A stretch of DNA of 64,000 bases from Daedaleopsis sinensis (Eukaryota > Basidiomycota > Agaricomycetes > Polyporales > Polyporaceae): positions 1,860,001 through 1,924,000 of the forward strand of contig CM066307.1 of assembly GCA_033807695.1 (NCBI GenBank), read 5' to 3'. The notes under the pieces were generated by a model, which was given only the letters and a program-made list of their open reading frames with translations, made no database searches and was not told where the DNA came from. The position numbers were made by a program, and so were the translations under genes. Below are positions 23,487 to 33,918 of this stretch, piece after piece; within the stretch, counting starts at the first letter, position 1; the number at the start of each line of letters is the position of its first letter.

Positions 23487-26400
23487 ATGAGCTCAAGCCT
23501 GAGCACGGCGGCGCAGCATGCCTTCCTCCTCCCGACCCATCTCAGTCCACCCCCCGTGCCCGACGCACTCCCGGACAGCCCAGGGCCCCTCAGCGACCTC
23601 CTGGACGTCCCCAGCCTCACCCTCCTCGTCACGACCATCCTCCCCGCCAGCGCGGCGCTCCTCGGGCTCACATACGACCTCGCTGCACGCGTGCCATACC
23701 CCAAGGCCGTCCAACGCGTCGCCCGCACGCTCACAGGCCCCTTCCGCAACTTTTTCACGCTCGAGGACGTCGAGGCGCCCACGCCATGCCCGCTCCACCG
23801 TGCGCCATGGAAGGCGCGCGTGCTCGCCGCCGGGTCCGTTCTGCAGAGCATCGGGTGGCTCGCGGTGCTAGCATACGCGGAGGAGGTCGGCGAGTGGCAG
23901 GACAGCCTGCGGGCGGGGATGGCGTTCTTGTCCTGGGTGCGTCCTGCGTCTCCGTTTCCCGGACGAGCATAGCGGGACTGATGGCCGTCCGTCGTGGCGT
24001 GGTAGACCGTCGCGTTCACGCGGATCCTCGTCAGGCCGCCAGTGACGCCCCCATACCTCCTCATATGTTTTTACGTGACATGTGTGGTCGCGGCGCTCTA
24101 CGACCTCGCGCTACTCCTTCTGGAGCCGCGCGTGCGGTTCGGCCTAGTCGCGGCGTACGCGCTGCAGGCGTGCGCCGTGTCGTTCCTCGTCTGGCTGGCC
24201 GGAACATACCCCCTCAGCCAGTTCTGGCCCGGGCCAAATGTCGCGACGCCATCAGACGTGAGTGCCAGTGTGGACGCATGCCATCCACGCGCGATTCATA
24301 ACAGATACATCCGCAGCCATCGTCCAACGAGTACACGATGCCGGAGGACAGCGTCGACTTGTGGAGTTGGTGCACGTTTTCCTTCGTGGAACCGCTGTTC
24401 AAGATATCCAATGCCCGGACCGTCAACGCCACCGATGTCTGGAAGCTCTCGCCATATTTTACGCACAAGAATCTTTTCAGGAAGTACCTACAATACACAT
24501 CCGAGTGCGTGATCTCGTGGGCATCTATTGACACCGAGCGCTCATGCTGCCCGCAGTCATCCCCGCCATTCGCTGCTACGCTATTTACTCGTGTCTAATT
24601 CGCTCGACTTAATTCTCGACGTATCTCTGGAGACATGGGGTGCAACAGTCGGTACGCCAGACGCGTTTGCTCGGCCGTGCGCATGGTCAACCCGCTGACC
24701 GACCGATGTATAGGCTTCGTTCCTCCGTATGCCTTACAGCGGATACTGAAAGCGCTCGCCGACCCCTCCCCCGATGCGAAGAGAACAGCTTATTTCTTTG
24801 CGTTGATCGCGTTCCTCGCGAATCTGTCATTCGCTCAAGTAGACGCGAACAAACGGTGGTTCACTCGGCGCTGCTACGAGCGCGCGAGAGGCCAGCTCTT
24901 CTGCACGTTACATCATAAGTGTGTCTGCCCCATTCTCGCGCCCTGCAGCATGAGCTCATCGCGCCTTGATTTCCAGAGCGTTAAAGCGACGAGACATCAG
25001 CGGGAAGAACACCCAGAAGGGCGATTCCGACGAGGAAGAAGAAGGCAACGCCGATCTTGGGAAGATCGTCAATCTAATGCAGTGAGTTTGACTGTGCCTG
25101 GTCCCGCACAGTTACTCACGGTGTGCTGGTGCAGAGGAGATGCATACGCTGTCGCCTACCGTTTCTGGCAGTTCTCAGGCTTCTTCCTTGCACCTGTCCG
25201 TTTGACAATCGCTCTGATTTACCTATACCGGTAAGTGCTCCCGTTCCGGTTCCTAGATATTGGAGCGATTTATGATTTATGTCTAGGGTTCTGGGCTGGA
25301 GCGCGTTCACCGCTGTCGCGGTGACTATCATCGTATATGCGCTGAACACACCCCTCGCGAAGTACGATGTATACGTGCGTTATCCTTGTTCGCCCGTAAT
25401 GGATGTATGCTCAAACATCATGGCCAGCTGTTCCGTAACAGCTGGAAGGCAGCGGACAGGCGGATGAATACCGTCAACGAGCTGTTCCAGAACATCCGGT
25501 TCCTCAAATTTTATGGCTGGGGTGAATATCACCGCCCAGGTTCCATGTCAATACTTTCGCTAACTCGAGGGCCACTGCAGAATTCCGTTGGAGCGAGCGT
25601 GTGCGGGAGGCGCGAGAGACAGAGCTCAAGTGGCGTGTCAAGGCGAACGTGGTCGACATCCTCATCACGTTCATCTGGAACTGGATGCCCTCCGGGACCG
25701 CGCTCGCCACGTTTGTGTGCTACACCGTCTTCGCCAAGCAGCAGCTCACTGTTGCGACGGCGTTCACCGCTATATCTCTCTTCTCGTACCTCCAGGGCCC
25801 CATGATGGAACTCCCCGGACAAGTATTCGCCATGCTCCACGGTCAGTCCTGCCTCTGCTTCTGTATGCGGCTGTGATCGGTACTGAGACGTCCTCAACAT
25901 AGCCTACATCAGCATGCAACGTATCCAGAAGTTCCTCGCGGAACCCGAAGTGCCTGACTGGGCGTCGTCGCTCAAGCGTGACCCCCATGCTTCGTCATCC
26001 AACGAGGCGGAAATAGGGTTTGAGAACGCCACGTTTGAATGGGACATCGAACCTCAGGACGCACCAGCAAGGTTCACTCTCGGACCCCTCGACATCAGGT
26101 TCCCACCCGGGAAGCTCTCCCTGGTGAGCGGACCGACCGGGGCTGGGAAGAGCGCGCTGCTGGTCGCGATGCTCGGAGGTACGTCGCCGCTGATTACGAG
26201 GCAGTCCGCCCACGGCTGAAGTACAGCATAGAGATGCATTGCACCGCGGGCCGCGTCATACTCAACAAGGCGGGACACCAAGTCGCGTACTGTGCCCAGA
26301 ACCCGTGGCTGGAGCACGCAACCATCCGCGACAACATCATCTTCGGGGCTGGCTATGGATACGACGAGGCGCGATACAAAGCTGTCGTCGAGGCATGCGC

Positions 26401-29400
26401 GTTGGCCAGGGACTTCGAAATCTTTGCCGCTGGGGATATGACTGGTTTGTTTTTTTACCGACTTTCGATTTTGGATGCATCTGACGCGACCATCCTTCCA
26501 GAGATCGGAGAGAAGGGAATCACGCTTTCTGGCGGACAACGCGCCCGCGTTGCTCTTGCTCGAGCCTTGTATTCTCCGGCGAAGGTATGTGCTTCATGTG
26601 AGCGAAGTATTACAACACCGTTGACATGTTCTCCTAGGTCATCTTGCTGGACGACCCGTATGTCATTGATCACCATGGCTTCTTCAGCAATTGTATTGAC
26701 CTCCCACAGACTCGCTGCCGTCGACTTACATACCGCCACGCATTTGGTGAAGAACGCGCTGTCAGGACCACTCGCGCGTAAACGTACCATTATCCTTGTC
26801 ACACACCACATCAGCTTGTGTTTGCCGATCGCTGCTTACCTTGTAGAGCTCTCTTCGGGTGCAATGGTGCGCAGCGGCTCCACTAGCGATCTACGTGACC
26901 GCGGAGAACTGGAGAAGCTCGTGGAGGCAGAAGACACCGGAGATGAGGACGCCACGGAGGCGTCTTCGGCTACTGCTACCGAAGTTGACAATGAAGCGGA
27001 CCTAGGCAAGTCTGTCATCGCGAATGGCAAACCTCGACTTCTGTCGCAAGAGCAGGCAAGCAAGAGTGCAGGCAAGCTGATTGATGACGAGTCCCGTGCC
27101 GAGGGACGCGTCTCGTTACGAACGTATTGGACGTACATCAAGGCTGCAGGCCTCATCTCTTGGATACTGACTGTCGCCCTGATGCTCCTCATCCGCTGCA
27201 TCAATGTTGGATTCCAGGTAAGTGAGCATGGCAAATTGTCAGCACTTCAGTATCGAACCTTGGTTCCCCGTGCAGTTCTTCCTTGCTCGATGGGGTGAAG
27301 CGTACGAGAAACAATCCGAACCTGTCATCGAGCAGCCGGTTTTCAATACAGAAGGCTTCTTGGACAACCTCCCGCCGCCAGATCAAGATGTCAAGCCATG
27401 GCTCATGATCTACTTCTACATCTCTGCCGCCGGCGCCTTCGCAACCTGGCTCTACATCTCGCTCGGGTACTATGCTAGTCTCCAGGCCTCGCGCTCTCTC
27501 TTCATCTCCATGCTCCAACGTCTCTCTCGTGCGCCCGCCCGGTTCTTCGACATCACGCCGATCGGCCGCATCCTGAACCGTTTCACCGTGGACATCAACA
27601 TCCTCGACAACGCGCTCCAGTCCTCCGGGCGCGCGGCGCTGCAAGGCACGCTCAACTTCGTCATCTCCTTCATGGTCATCATCTCCGTCGTGCCCGCGTT
27701 CGCGCCATTCGCGCTCGTCATCGCGTGGCTCTACATCCGCCTCGCGCCCTCGTACGTGCGCGCGTCGCGCGACCTCCGCCGGCTCGAGTCCGTCACGCTC
27801 TCGCCCGCGTTAGCGGGCTTTGACGAGCTCCTGCGCGGGCTGCCGCACGTGCGCGCGTTCGGGATGGAGGAGCGGTATCAAGACAGGTTCTACACGCGGG
27901 TGGATAAGTTCCAGTCGTTCGACCACGTCTATGTTCGTCTCTTCCCTTCCCTTCCCTTCCCTTCTCCTTCCCTTCAATATATTTTCTTGCGCGCGAACGA
28001 CTGGCTGACGATGCGATGTGGTAGTGGCTGATCGCCGGGTGGCTGAACTGGCGCTACGATTGTTAGTCCCTGAGCTGCTTCTGTCTGAGCGTGTGCTTGT
28101 TGCTTATCATTGGTCGTGTCCTGCAGGCCTCGGGTCTGTGGTCGTGTACATGACCACGCTGTTCGCTCTGTGGACGTCGGTGTCCTCGGGGTACGCGGCC
28201 ATCGTCATTGTGCAAGCGGGCGTGTTCGCAGATGCCTCGCGACAACTCGTCAAGTACGACTTCCGGTTCACACAATAGCGATTTGACACATGCTGATTGC
28301 GGTGATTGTGCAGGGTGCTGGCGCAGGTCGAACTTGACTTCAACTCGGTGGAGCGCATCATCGAGTACCTCGATGTTCCTCAAGAGGCACCGGCCGTCAT
28401 TTCAGACAAACGCCCGCCTGCCGGGTGGCCGTCTAGCAATGGCGAGTTGGTCGTGCAGGATCTGGTCGTTAGATATGCTCCGCATCTTCCCGCCGTTCTC
28501 AAGAATCTCTCCTTCTATGCTAAGCCTTCGGAGAAGATTGGCATTGTGTGTAAAACATCTTTTTGGGCGTCTCATTTCGCTGATGAATTGTTCAGGTTGG
28601 GAGGACAGGGTCCGGGAAGTCGACATTGGCGATGTCTCTGTTGAGGATTATCGAGCCAAGTGGAGGCCACATCATGTGAGTCGCGACTTGCTTTAATGTG
28701 GTCTCTGCGCGTTGCTGAGAAGGGTGTCAGTATTGACGGTATCGACATAACCACAATCGGTCTGGAGGACCTTCGCAGCCGCATCGTGCGTACTTCATCT
28801 ATCCCCCAGCTCTTTCTGGTTCTAAAACGGTGGCTCTGCAGACTATCATCAGTCAGGATGTTTCTCTCTTTTCTGGCACCCTCAGGAGCAACCTTGACCC
28901 CTTCAACGAACATACGGATCGAGAATGCTGGGACGTCCTCGAGCGATGTCGCCTCACGTCGATCCTCAAGGGTTCTCTTCAGCGCTCCCAAGGCTCGCAC
29001 GAGATCACGCTAGACATGCCCATCAGCCAAACTGGTTCCCTCAGCGCCGGGGAGCGTCAACTGGTCGCCATGGCCCGTGCTATTCTGCGCCGCAGCAACG
29101 TAGTCATCCTGGACGAAGCGACTTCGCAGATCGACTCGGACCTTGACGACCAGGTAAGCAAGGGCTACACTAAATCCACCAATGGGAGCCAGACTCATCA
29201 TGCATCATGCTGGGCATCCCAGATCCAACGCACCATTCGGGAAGAGTTCGCCGAGGCAATCGTCATCACAATTGCGCACCGGCTGAAGACCGTCTTGGAC
29301 TACGACCGTATCATGGTCCTCAGTGCGGGAGAAATATTGGAATTCGACACTCCGGAAGCCCTTCTGCGCACTCCAGGCGGTTCGTTCAGGGACATGTGTC

Positions 29401-29450
29401 GAGCAAGCACGGATAGAAGGGTGTATCAAGCCGCGTCGGAGGCCTATTGA
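23487..29450 (+). CDS. ABC transporter, class C (MRP/YCF1/bile-pigment type)
   Basis: A full-length ABCC exporter that should pump glutathione conjugates, organic anions or pigments into the vacuole or out of the cell. The start MSSSLSTAAQHAFLL leads into an N-terminal multi-helix TMD0. TMD1 follows (FLKFYGWGEYH, LATFVCYTVFAKQQLTVATA). NBD1 has Walker A GPTGAGKSAL near 26140, Q-loop YCAQNPW, signature LSGGQRARVALARA, Walker B VILLDDP (Asp instead of the catalytic Glu) and H-loop LVTHH. TMD2 (RSLFISMLQRLSRAPARFFD) is followed by NBD2 with Walker A GRTGSGKST restored across an intron near 28545-28595, signature SLSAGERQLVAMARA, Walker B VVILDEATSQID and H-loop TIAHRLKTV. Around fifteen to twenty short introns; one near 27935-28020 carries TTCCC repeats. 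The degenerate NBD1 and canonical NBD2 are usual for class C. Substrate cannot be told. Confidence 0.9.
27943..27976 (+). repeat. Pyrimidine microsatellite in ABC transporter intron
   Basis: Several tandem TTCCC units (ttcccttcccttcccttccc) lie inside an intron of the ABC transporter gene just upstream of the acceptor region, where they act as an extended polypyrimidine tract. Confidence 0.8.
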
Positions 29451-29935
29451 CGACACGCAACTGAACGGAAAAGTAATCATATTGGTTCTGGTTCTGACGA
29501 TGTATCTCTAGGATTGCACACCGAGGTCTCTGGGCGCGGATTATACTTATGATGGGAACTAGTACAGAGGGCGCCGTATGTATTGCTTGCGGGTTGCCAG
29601 TAATTGCCATTCGACTGTGATCTTCTTGTGGCTCGCACCGGGATTGCTGCGAAACAGCCTCAGAGTCTCGTACAGTAATTGCAGTACGCAGTTGACCGTG
29701 GAGTGATCAACTTATTCAACACGAGTCGGCCCTAAGTAGCAAAGCCGCAACACTGGCAAGTACAGCCAGAGGCTGCCAAGGTCTGCCACTGTACTGATAA
29801 TATGATCAATCTGGCGGCGGCTGTGTCAGATACGATTTGAATCGCGCCGTCAACGCGCCCTACTTATACGTTAGGCCTCACCTCCGCCATGCTCTCCATA
29901 CAACTCTCTCGCTTTCCCTATACACCCTGGCTGAG
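29451..29935. other. Intergenic spacer and promoter
   Basis: A 485-bp spacer between the ABC transporter stop and the next + strand start. A stretch rich in CT and TATAC (29860-29925) just before the ATG at 29936 fits a fungal promoter and leader. Nothing else is seen. Confidence 0.5.
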
Positions 29936-31212
29936 ATGGCGTACCAAGGGCAGCCTGATGTAGTTTCTGGAGAGCAATACCGTTATGCGCTCACTAACTT
30001 CGTGCGTTCATTCCGTCTCGAAACCGTTTACAGCTCTTAATGCGTGGATCATAGCGTATTGCGCACGAGAAAGTCGAGGAGCAGCGGGGGCAGCTTCAGG
30101 AGCAGGAGAAGCAGGTAGCGGCGCTGCGCGCGCGTATTGCGCTGCTTGAAGGGTCGAATCAGAACAGCCATCTCGGAGTGAGCAAGCTCGGCTGGAATTC
30201 GGTGGACGACTTCTCCATCAAGGTGCGTCGCATACTATCTTACATCTCAACATCCCCCGGTACGATCGACAACGTGTACATGAACAGAACGCTGCCTCTG
30301 CACTCGAAAGGCAAATCAACCGCTGGGCTGCAGAAGTCGTCCGAAGTCCCCCAGCCCCGCTAGACGTGATCCGACAAGCAGCACTCGCAGATGTTTTCGA
30401 CGATGATCCAGCGGAGCTCGGCCCACATGCGCCAGCAGCGACAGGGATTCAGGTCCAGAGCTTGCTGCGTCATGCCCTTTCCATGACCATCTCGGAGGGC
30501 ATCATCAACTGCCTGATCATCACTGACTCCGCCGAGGCAAACATCCAGCTCACGCGGATACACGAACATATCTTCTCCCGTATGTGTCTCCGGCCCATCA
30601 TCATGACCCTTCCCAACACAAACGTCTCTTGTAGGAGACCCGACTGTCGCAGCAGTCTGGCGCCGCCAAACATTCACCGCGGCAGTCGAGCACTGCTCGC
30701 CCGACATGTCCCGCTTCTTCCTCTCAGAACACATGCCCAACCTCACCAAGATCCTCGCGCTCGAGCACGGCGAGAAGAACACGATCGGCGGCGGCGCGTT
30801 CGCTGTCCTCGAGGCCGCGTACGAGTTCTCGCGCATGCTCCACGGGGCGCCGTCGAGCTCGGGGGGCTCCGTCGACGCCTTCTACCGCGCGTTCGTCCCC
30901 GACGTCGCGAACACGATGAACCCGCGCCAGATCGAGCTCGTCAAGCGCTGTCACAAGACCGAGAGGGGCGAGCCCGACCGCGTCGGGGCGACGGTCTTCC
31001 CTGGGCTCGTCAAGGTCTCGCGCGGCCCGCCCGGGGCAAACGGGCTCTCGACGGAGAACATCCAGACCGTCGTGCGGAGGGCACAGGTCATCTGCGAGTG
31101 TGCGTTGATGGGCGTACAGGCTGGGACAGGAGTGAGTCCGGCTCCGTCGGTGTCACCTCCGCCCGTTGGTGGATATCATATGCAGTACAATAATGGAGGC
31201 TTTGGTCAGTAA
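29936..31212 (+). CDS. Conserved coiled-coil protein of unknown function
   Basis: Exon 1 (29936-30001) encodes MAYQGQPDVVSGEQYRYALT and joins across a short intron to a heptad-rich coiled coil (HEKVEEQRGQLQEQEKQVAA). A globular-looking region follows: GWNSVDDFSIK, then a helical segment with SMTISEGIINCLIITDSAEA, NIQLTRIHEHIFSRDPTVAA and VWRRQTF, then LALEHGEKNTIGGGAFAVLE and QIELVKRCHKTERGEPDRVG. The C-terminus ends in a Pro/Gly-rich tail, QYNNGGFGQ. Three introns are consistent with frame. I know this only as a conserved hypothetical of mushrooms and assign no function. The long continuous helical middle suggests a scaffold that dimerises through the coiled coil, which is inference. Confidence 0.75.
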
Positions 31213-31421
31213 CGATGTATGCATGGCGTCGCTCTGTAACCACCGTATACTACTGTGCCAGTGACTTGAGGATTGTAATATCACTTTATCTGTGACTGCG
31301 CTTGGTGCCCAACATGCATTCTCTACAGCCTATCAGCAAAAATCTGGGACTGGCCATGCACATTGCGAATGCCTGTACAGCGTCCAATGTTGTAATCTAG
31401 TAAGCTATTACTACGTAATGT

Positions 31422-33555
31422 CTAGTCTTGTACCACCAAGAGCGACGCGAGCGTGGCCTCGGCTTCAACGACCTACGGAGGGAACCATCATTGAGCCATC
31501 AAGCAGACAACATAGTCACACCGGACATACCTGCAATGCCTGGAGCACTTCTAGCCGTTTCCGGGCAGCGTCGAGCCAGTCAGTGAGCAGGACCTTCGCA
31601 GGGCCCTTGAGCTGGTTCAGCTCGCGCGCCGCGCTGTCCAGGTCCTTCTCATTCAGGTAGAACTCCGCGCGCGCGAGCACGCTCAGCACATCCGAGCCCT
31701 CGACCAGCCCGTGCCGCTGGAAGCGGAAGGAGGAGAATAGGTTCGAGGCCAGGTACGACAGAACGCCGGCATTCTGGTCCGGGACGAGCGCGACGCTCGA
31801 CACGCGCGGCGCGACCGAGGACGAGAACCATGTGGCCAGGTCTGCGAGGGGCTCGACGCCCACGTCGGGAACGTCGGACACCTCGAGCGTCTCGAGTGCA
31901 GCGGTGACTATCGGGTCCTCGCGCGCGGCAGCGACGTGGCGGAGGACACGGAGCTCCTCGCGGAACGGTCTGCGCTCGGACGAGTCGACGGCATGGTGCA
32001 CGGCGCGGAGGGCGGACCAGAGGGCGTGCACGCGGATGTTCTCGTCCAGGTAGGCCGAGTTGTCGAGGGCGACGCGCTCCAAACGTTTGAGGTTTGTCGC
32101 GATCTCGTCGAGCTTGGCAAGACGGCCACCGCGCTCCTGCTCGACGCGCATCTTGATTTCGCGGATCCAGCGGCGCTGCAGCTCAATGCCCTGCGCGATG
32201 ACCTCGGCCTTCAGGCTAGACGAGGCGAGGATGAGGGTAGTCTGAGCAAGAATGCGGCATTAAGACGTACCGCTCGTTGATGATCTCGCTTTGCGTCTGG
32301 AGCTCCAGCTCGAGCTTCTTGCGGTACTCCTGGATCATCTGCGCGCGCTCATGCTCGACGAACTTGCGGAACCCGTCTTCTTGGCTGTCCAGCTTGTCCT
32401 GAGCTTGCATCTCGAGCTCCATGAGGGACTGCATGCACTCGCGCGCCTGCTCGTCGAGGGACGCCTCAAGCTTCTTCTGTTCCGCCGCCTTGATGTCGTC
32501 GATACGGCCAGCAAGTTGCGTCAGGTCGATCTTCGCGGTGTCCAGGATGTCGCGCGCCTTGTCCGCGGCGGCGGGGTTCGTGTTCAGGTAGGATGCGAGG
32601 TCGTCGATGACCGTGGCCAGCTGTGCGATGATGGGTTCTGAAGCGCTGAACTCTAGAACAGCGGGGGCAACGAGTGGAAGGGGTTCGGGAGGCGGCGGCG
32701 GCGGCGCAGACGCAGTCTTCGCGGGCTCTGGTGTGGGCTTCGGCGGGGGCTTTGGACGGGAATAGCCAGGAGGAGGTTCGAAGCCGACGGGAAGCGGTGC
32801 GTCATAGACCCCAGGCGCACGCTGTGCCGCCTCGTCGTTGTGTTTGGGAGGGACAGAGTCGGGAGGCCCGGTGGCTGGTTGCGCAGGGGTCGTCGTGGCG
32901 TCTGGCAGGGAGTCGGTGGGCTTGCCAGCCAGCGCCGCCTCGGCCTTGCGCACCAGCTCCTCCACGCCCTCAGAGAACTGGACGGATTGATGCTTGGCAA
33001 TAGCAGCAGCCTTCGCACCTTTGTCGTAGACCTTCGCCTCGCTCCGTTCCACCGATGTCTTGACGGAGCTCGCCACGGACTTGACCCTGTCCTTGGTCTT
33101 CTCGAGCGTGTCCTTCGCGCTGTCCTTGTTGACCTTGGACATCAAGTTGTCGAAGAACTCCTTCGAAACGACCACCACGTTCTTCCCAGACTCAACCACG
33201 TCGTTCGCAGTGACAGTATCCCATTCGTGGTCCTCGGCATACTGGAGGAAGGACGCACCCAGAGGGACCTGCTCGACGAAGAATTCCCGGTACTGCGGTA
33301 CCTGGAAGGAGACGAACGCGCTTCCGACGTAGAAAGTCGATACCCCAGCAGCAGTATACAGCACCAGCCTCCGAACGATGCGGTTCTTTTTCTTGGGCGG
33401 TGCGGGGGGCGGCTCCGTCGCAAACCGCTGCAGGGTACTGTCAGACGTAGCATAAAAGACCAAGAGGTTGGCAAACTCACGCGACGGACAACCCGAACCG
33501 CAGCTCTGCCCGAAGGTGCGCCTACTGCCCTCGAGACAGGAAGAGCACGCAACAT
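31422..33555 (-). CDS. MIC60: MICOS complex subunit MIC60 (mitofilin)
   Basis: Mic60 is an inner mitochondrial membrane protein that shapes crista junctions and links them to the outer membrane. I start it at 33555: exon 1 (33481-33555) encodes a 25-residue Arg-rich, acid-free presequence starting MLRALPVSRAVGAPS, joined across a 53-bp intron to RFATEPPPAPPKKKNR. A longer frame starting at 33628 ignores this intron and lacks a sensible presequence. After the presequence come one transmembrane helix (VLYTAAGVSTFYVGSAFVSF), a Pro-rich linker, a long coiled coil (about 32220-32560), and the mitofilin signature region (WSALRAVHHAVDSS) leading to VLLTDWLDAARKRLEVLQAL. The gene ends VEAEATLASLLVVQD. 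Complete by family standards. Confidence 0.93.
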
Positions 33556-33918
33556 GCGTGAATGTAGAGGAATGGCGGTCGAGGATGTGTGCAACAGCGT
33601 GCAAGACGCGGACCCGCGTCGACCTCATTCCCGGAGGAAATCGGGATTTGCATACTCAACTGTTTCCCAAGGATTTTGATAACCCCTTATCAGCAAATCG
33701 CCCTAAGTACTCGTACAAGCTGAATTCACGTATAGAACAGCTAGCACCAGTAGTGACAACGAAGGACAATGCATGCGTAGACAGCACCTCCGAGTCAACG
33801 GAAGACGTGCTTTCTCGTCTAATAACCACTGTTGCATTTCGAACTCCAAGTCGTCGCTGTATGTATATCTTGTGTATATCCCACAAACAAACTGGTCGTA
33901 TGGCATTACATCAATCTG
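33556..33918. other. Short spacer between MIC60 and ATG15
   Basis: 363 bp with the MIC60 upstream region and the ATG15 3' flank, both on the minus strand. AT-richer than the genes. No gene, repeat or RNA is seen. Confidence 0.5.

Noticed and set aside
33142..33628. MIC60 start at the upstream ATG 33628
   Set aside because: That frame reads through a 53-bp GT-AG intron and has no mitochondrial presequence; the spliced start at 33555 gives a typical one and keeps RFATEPPPAPP in frame.
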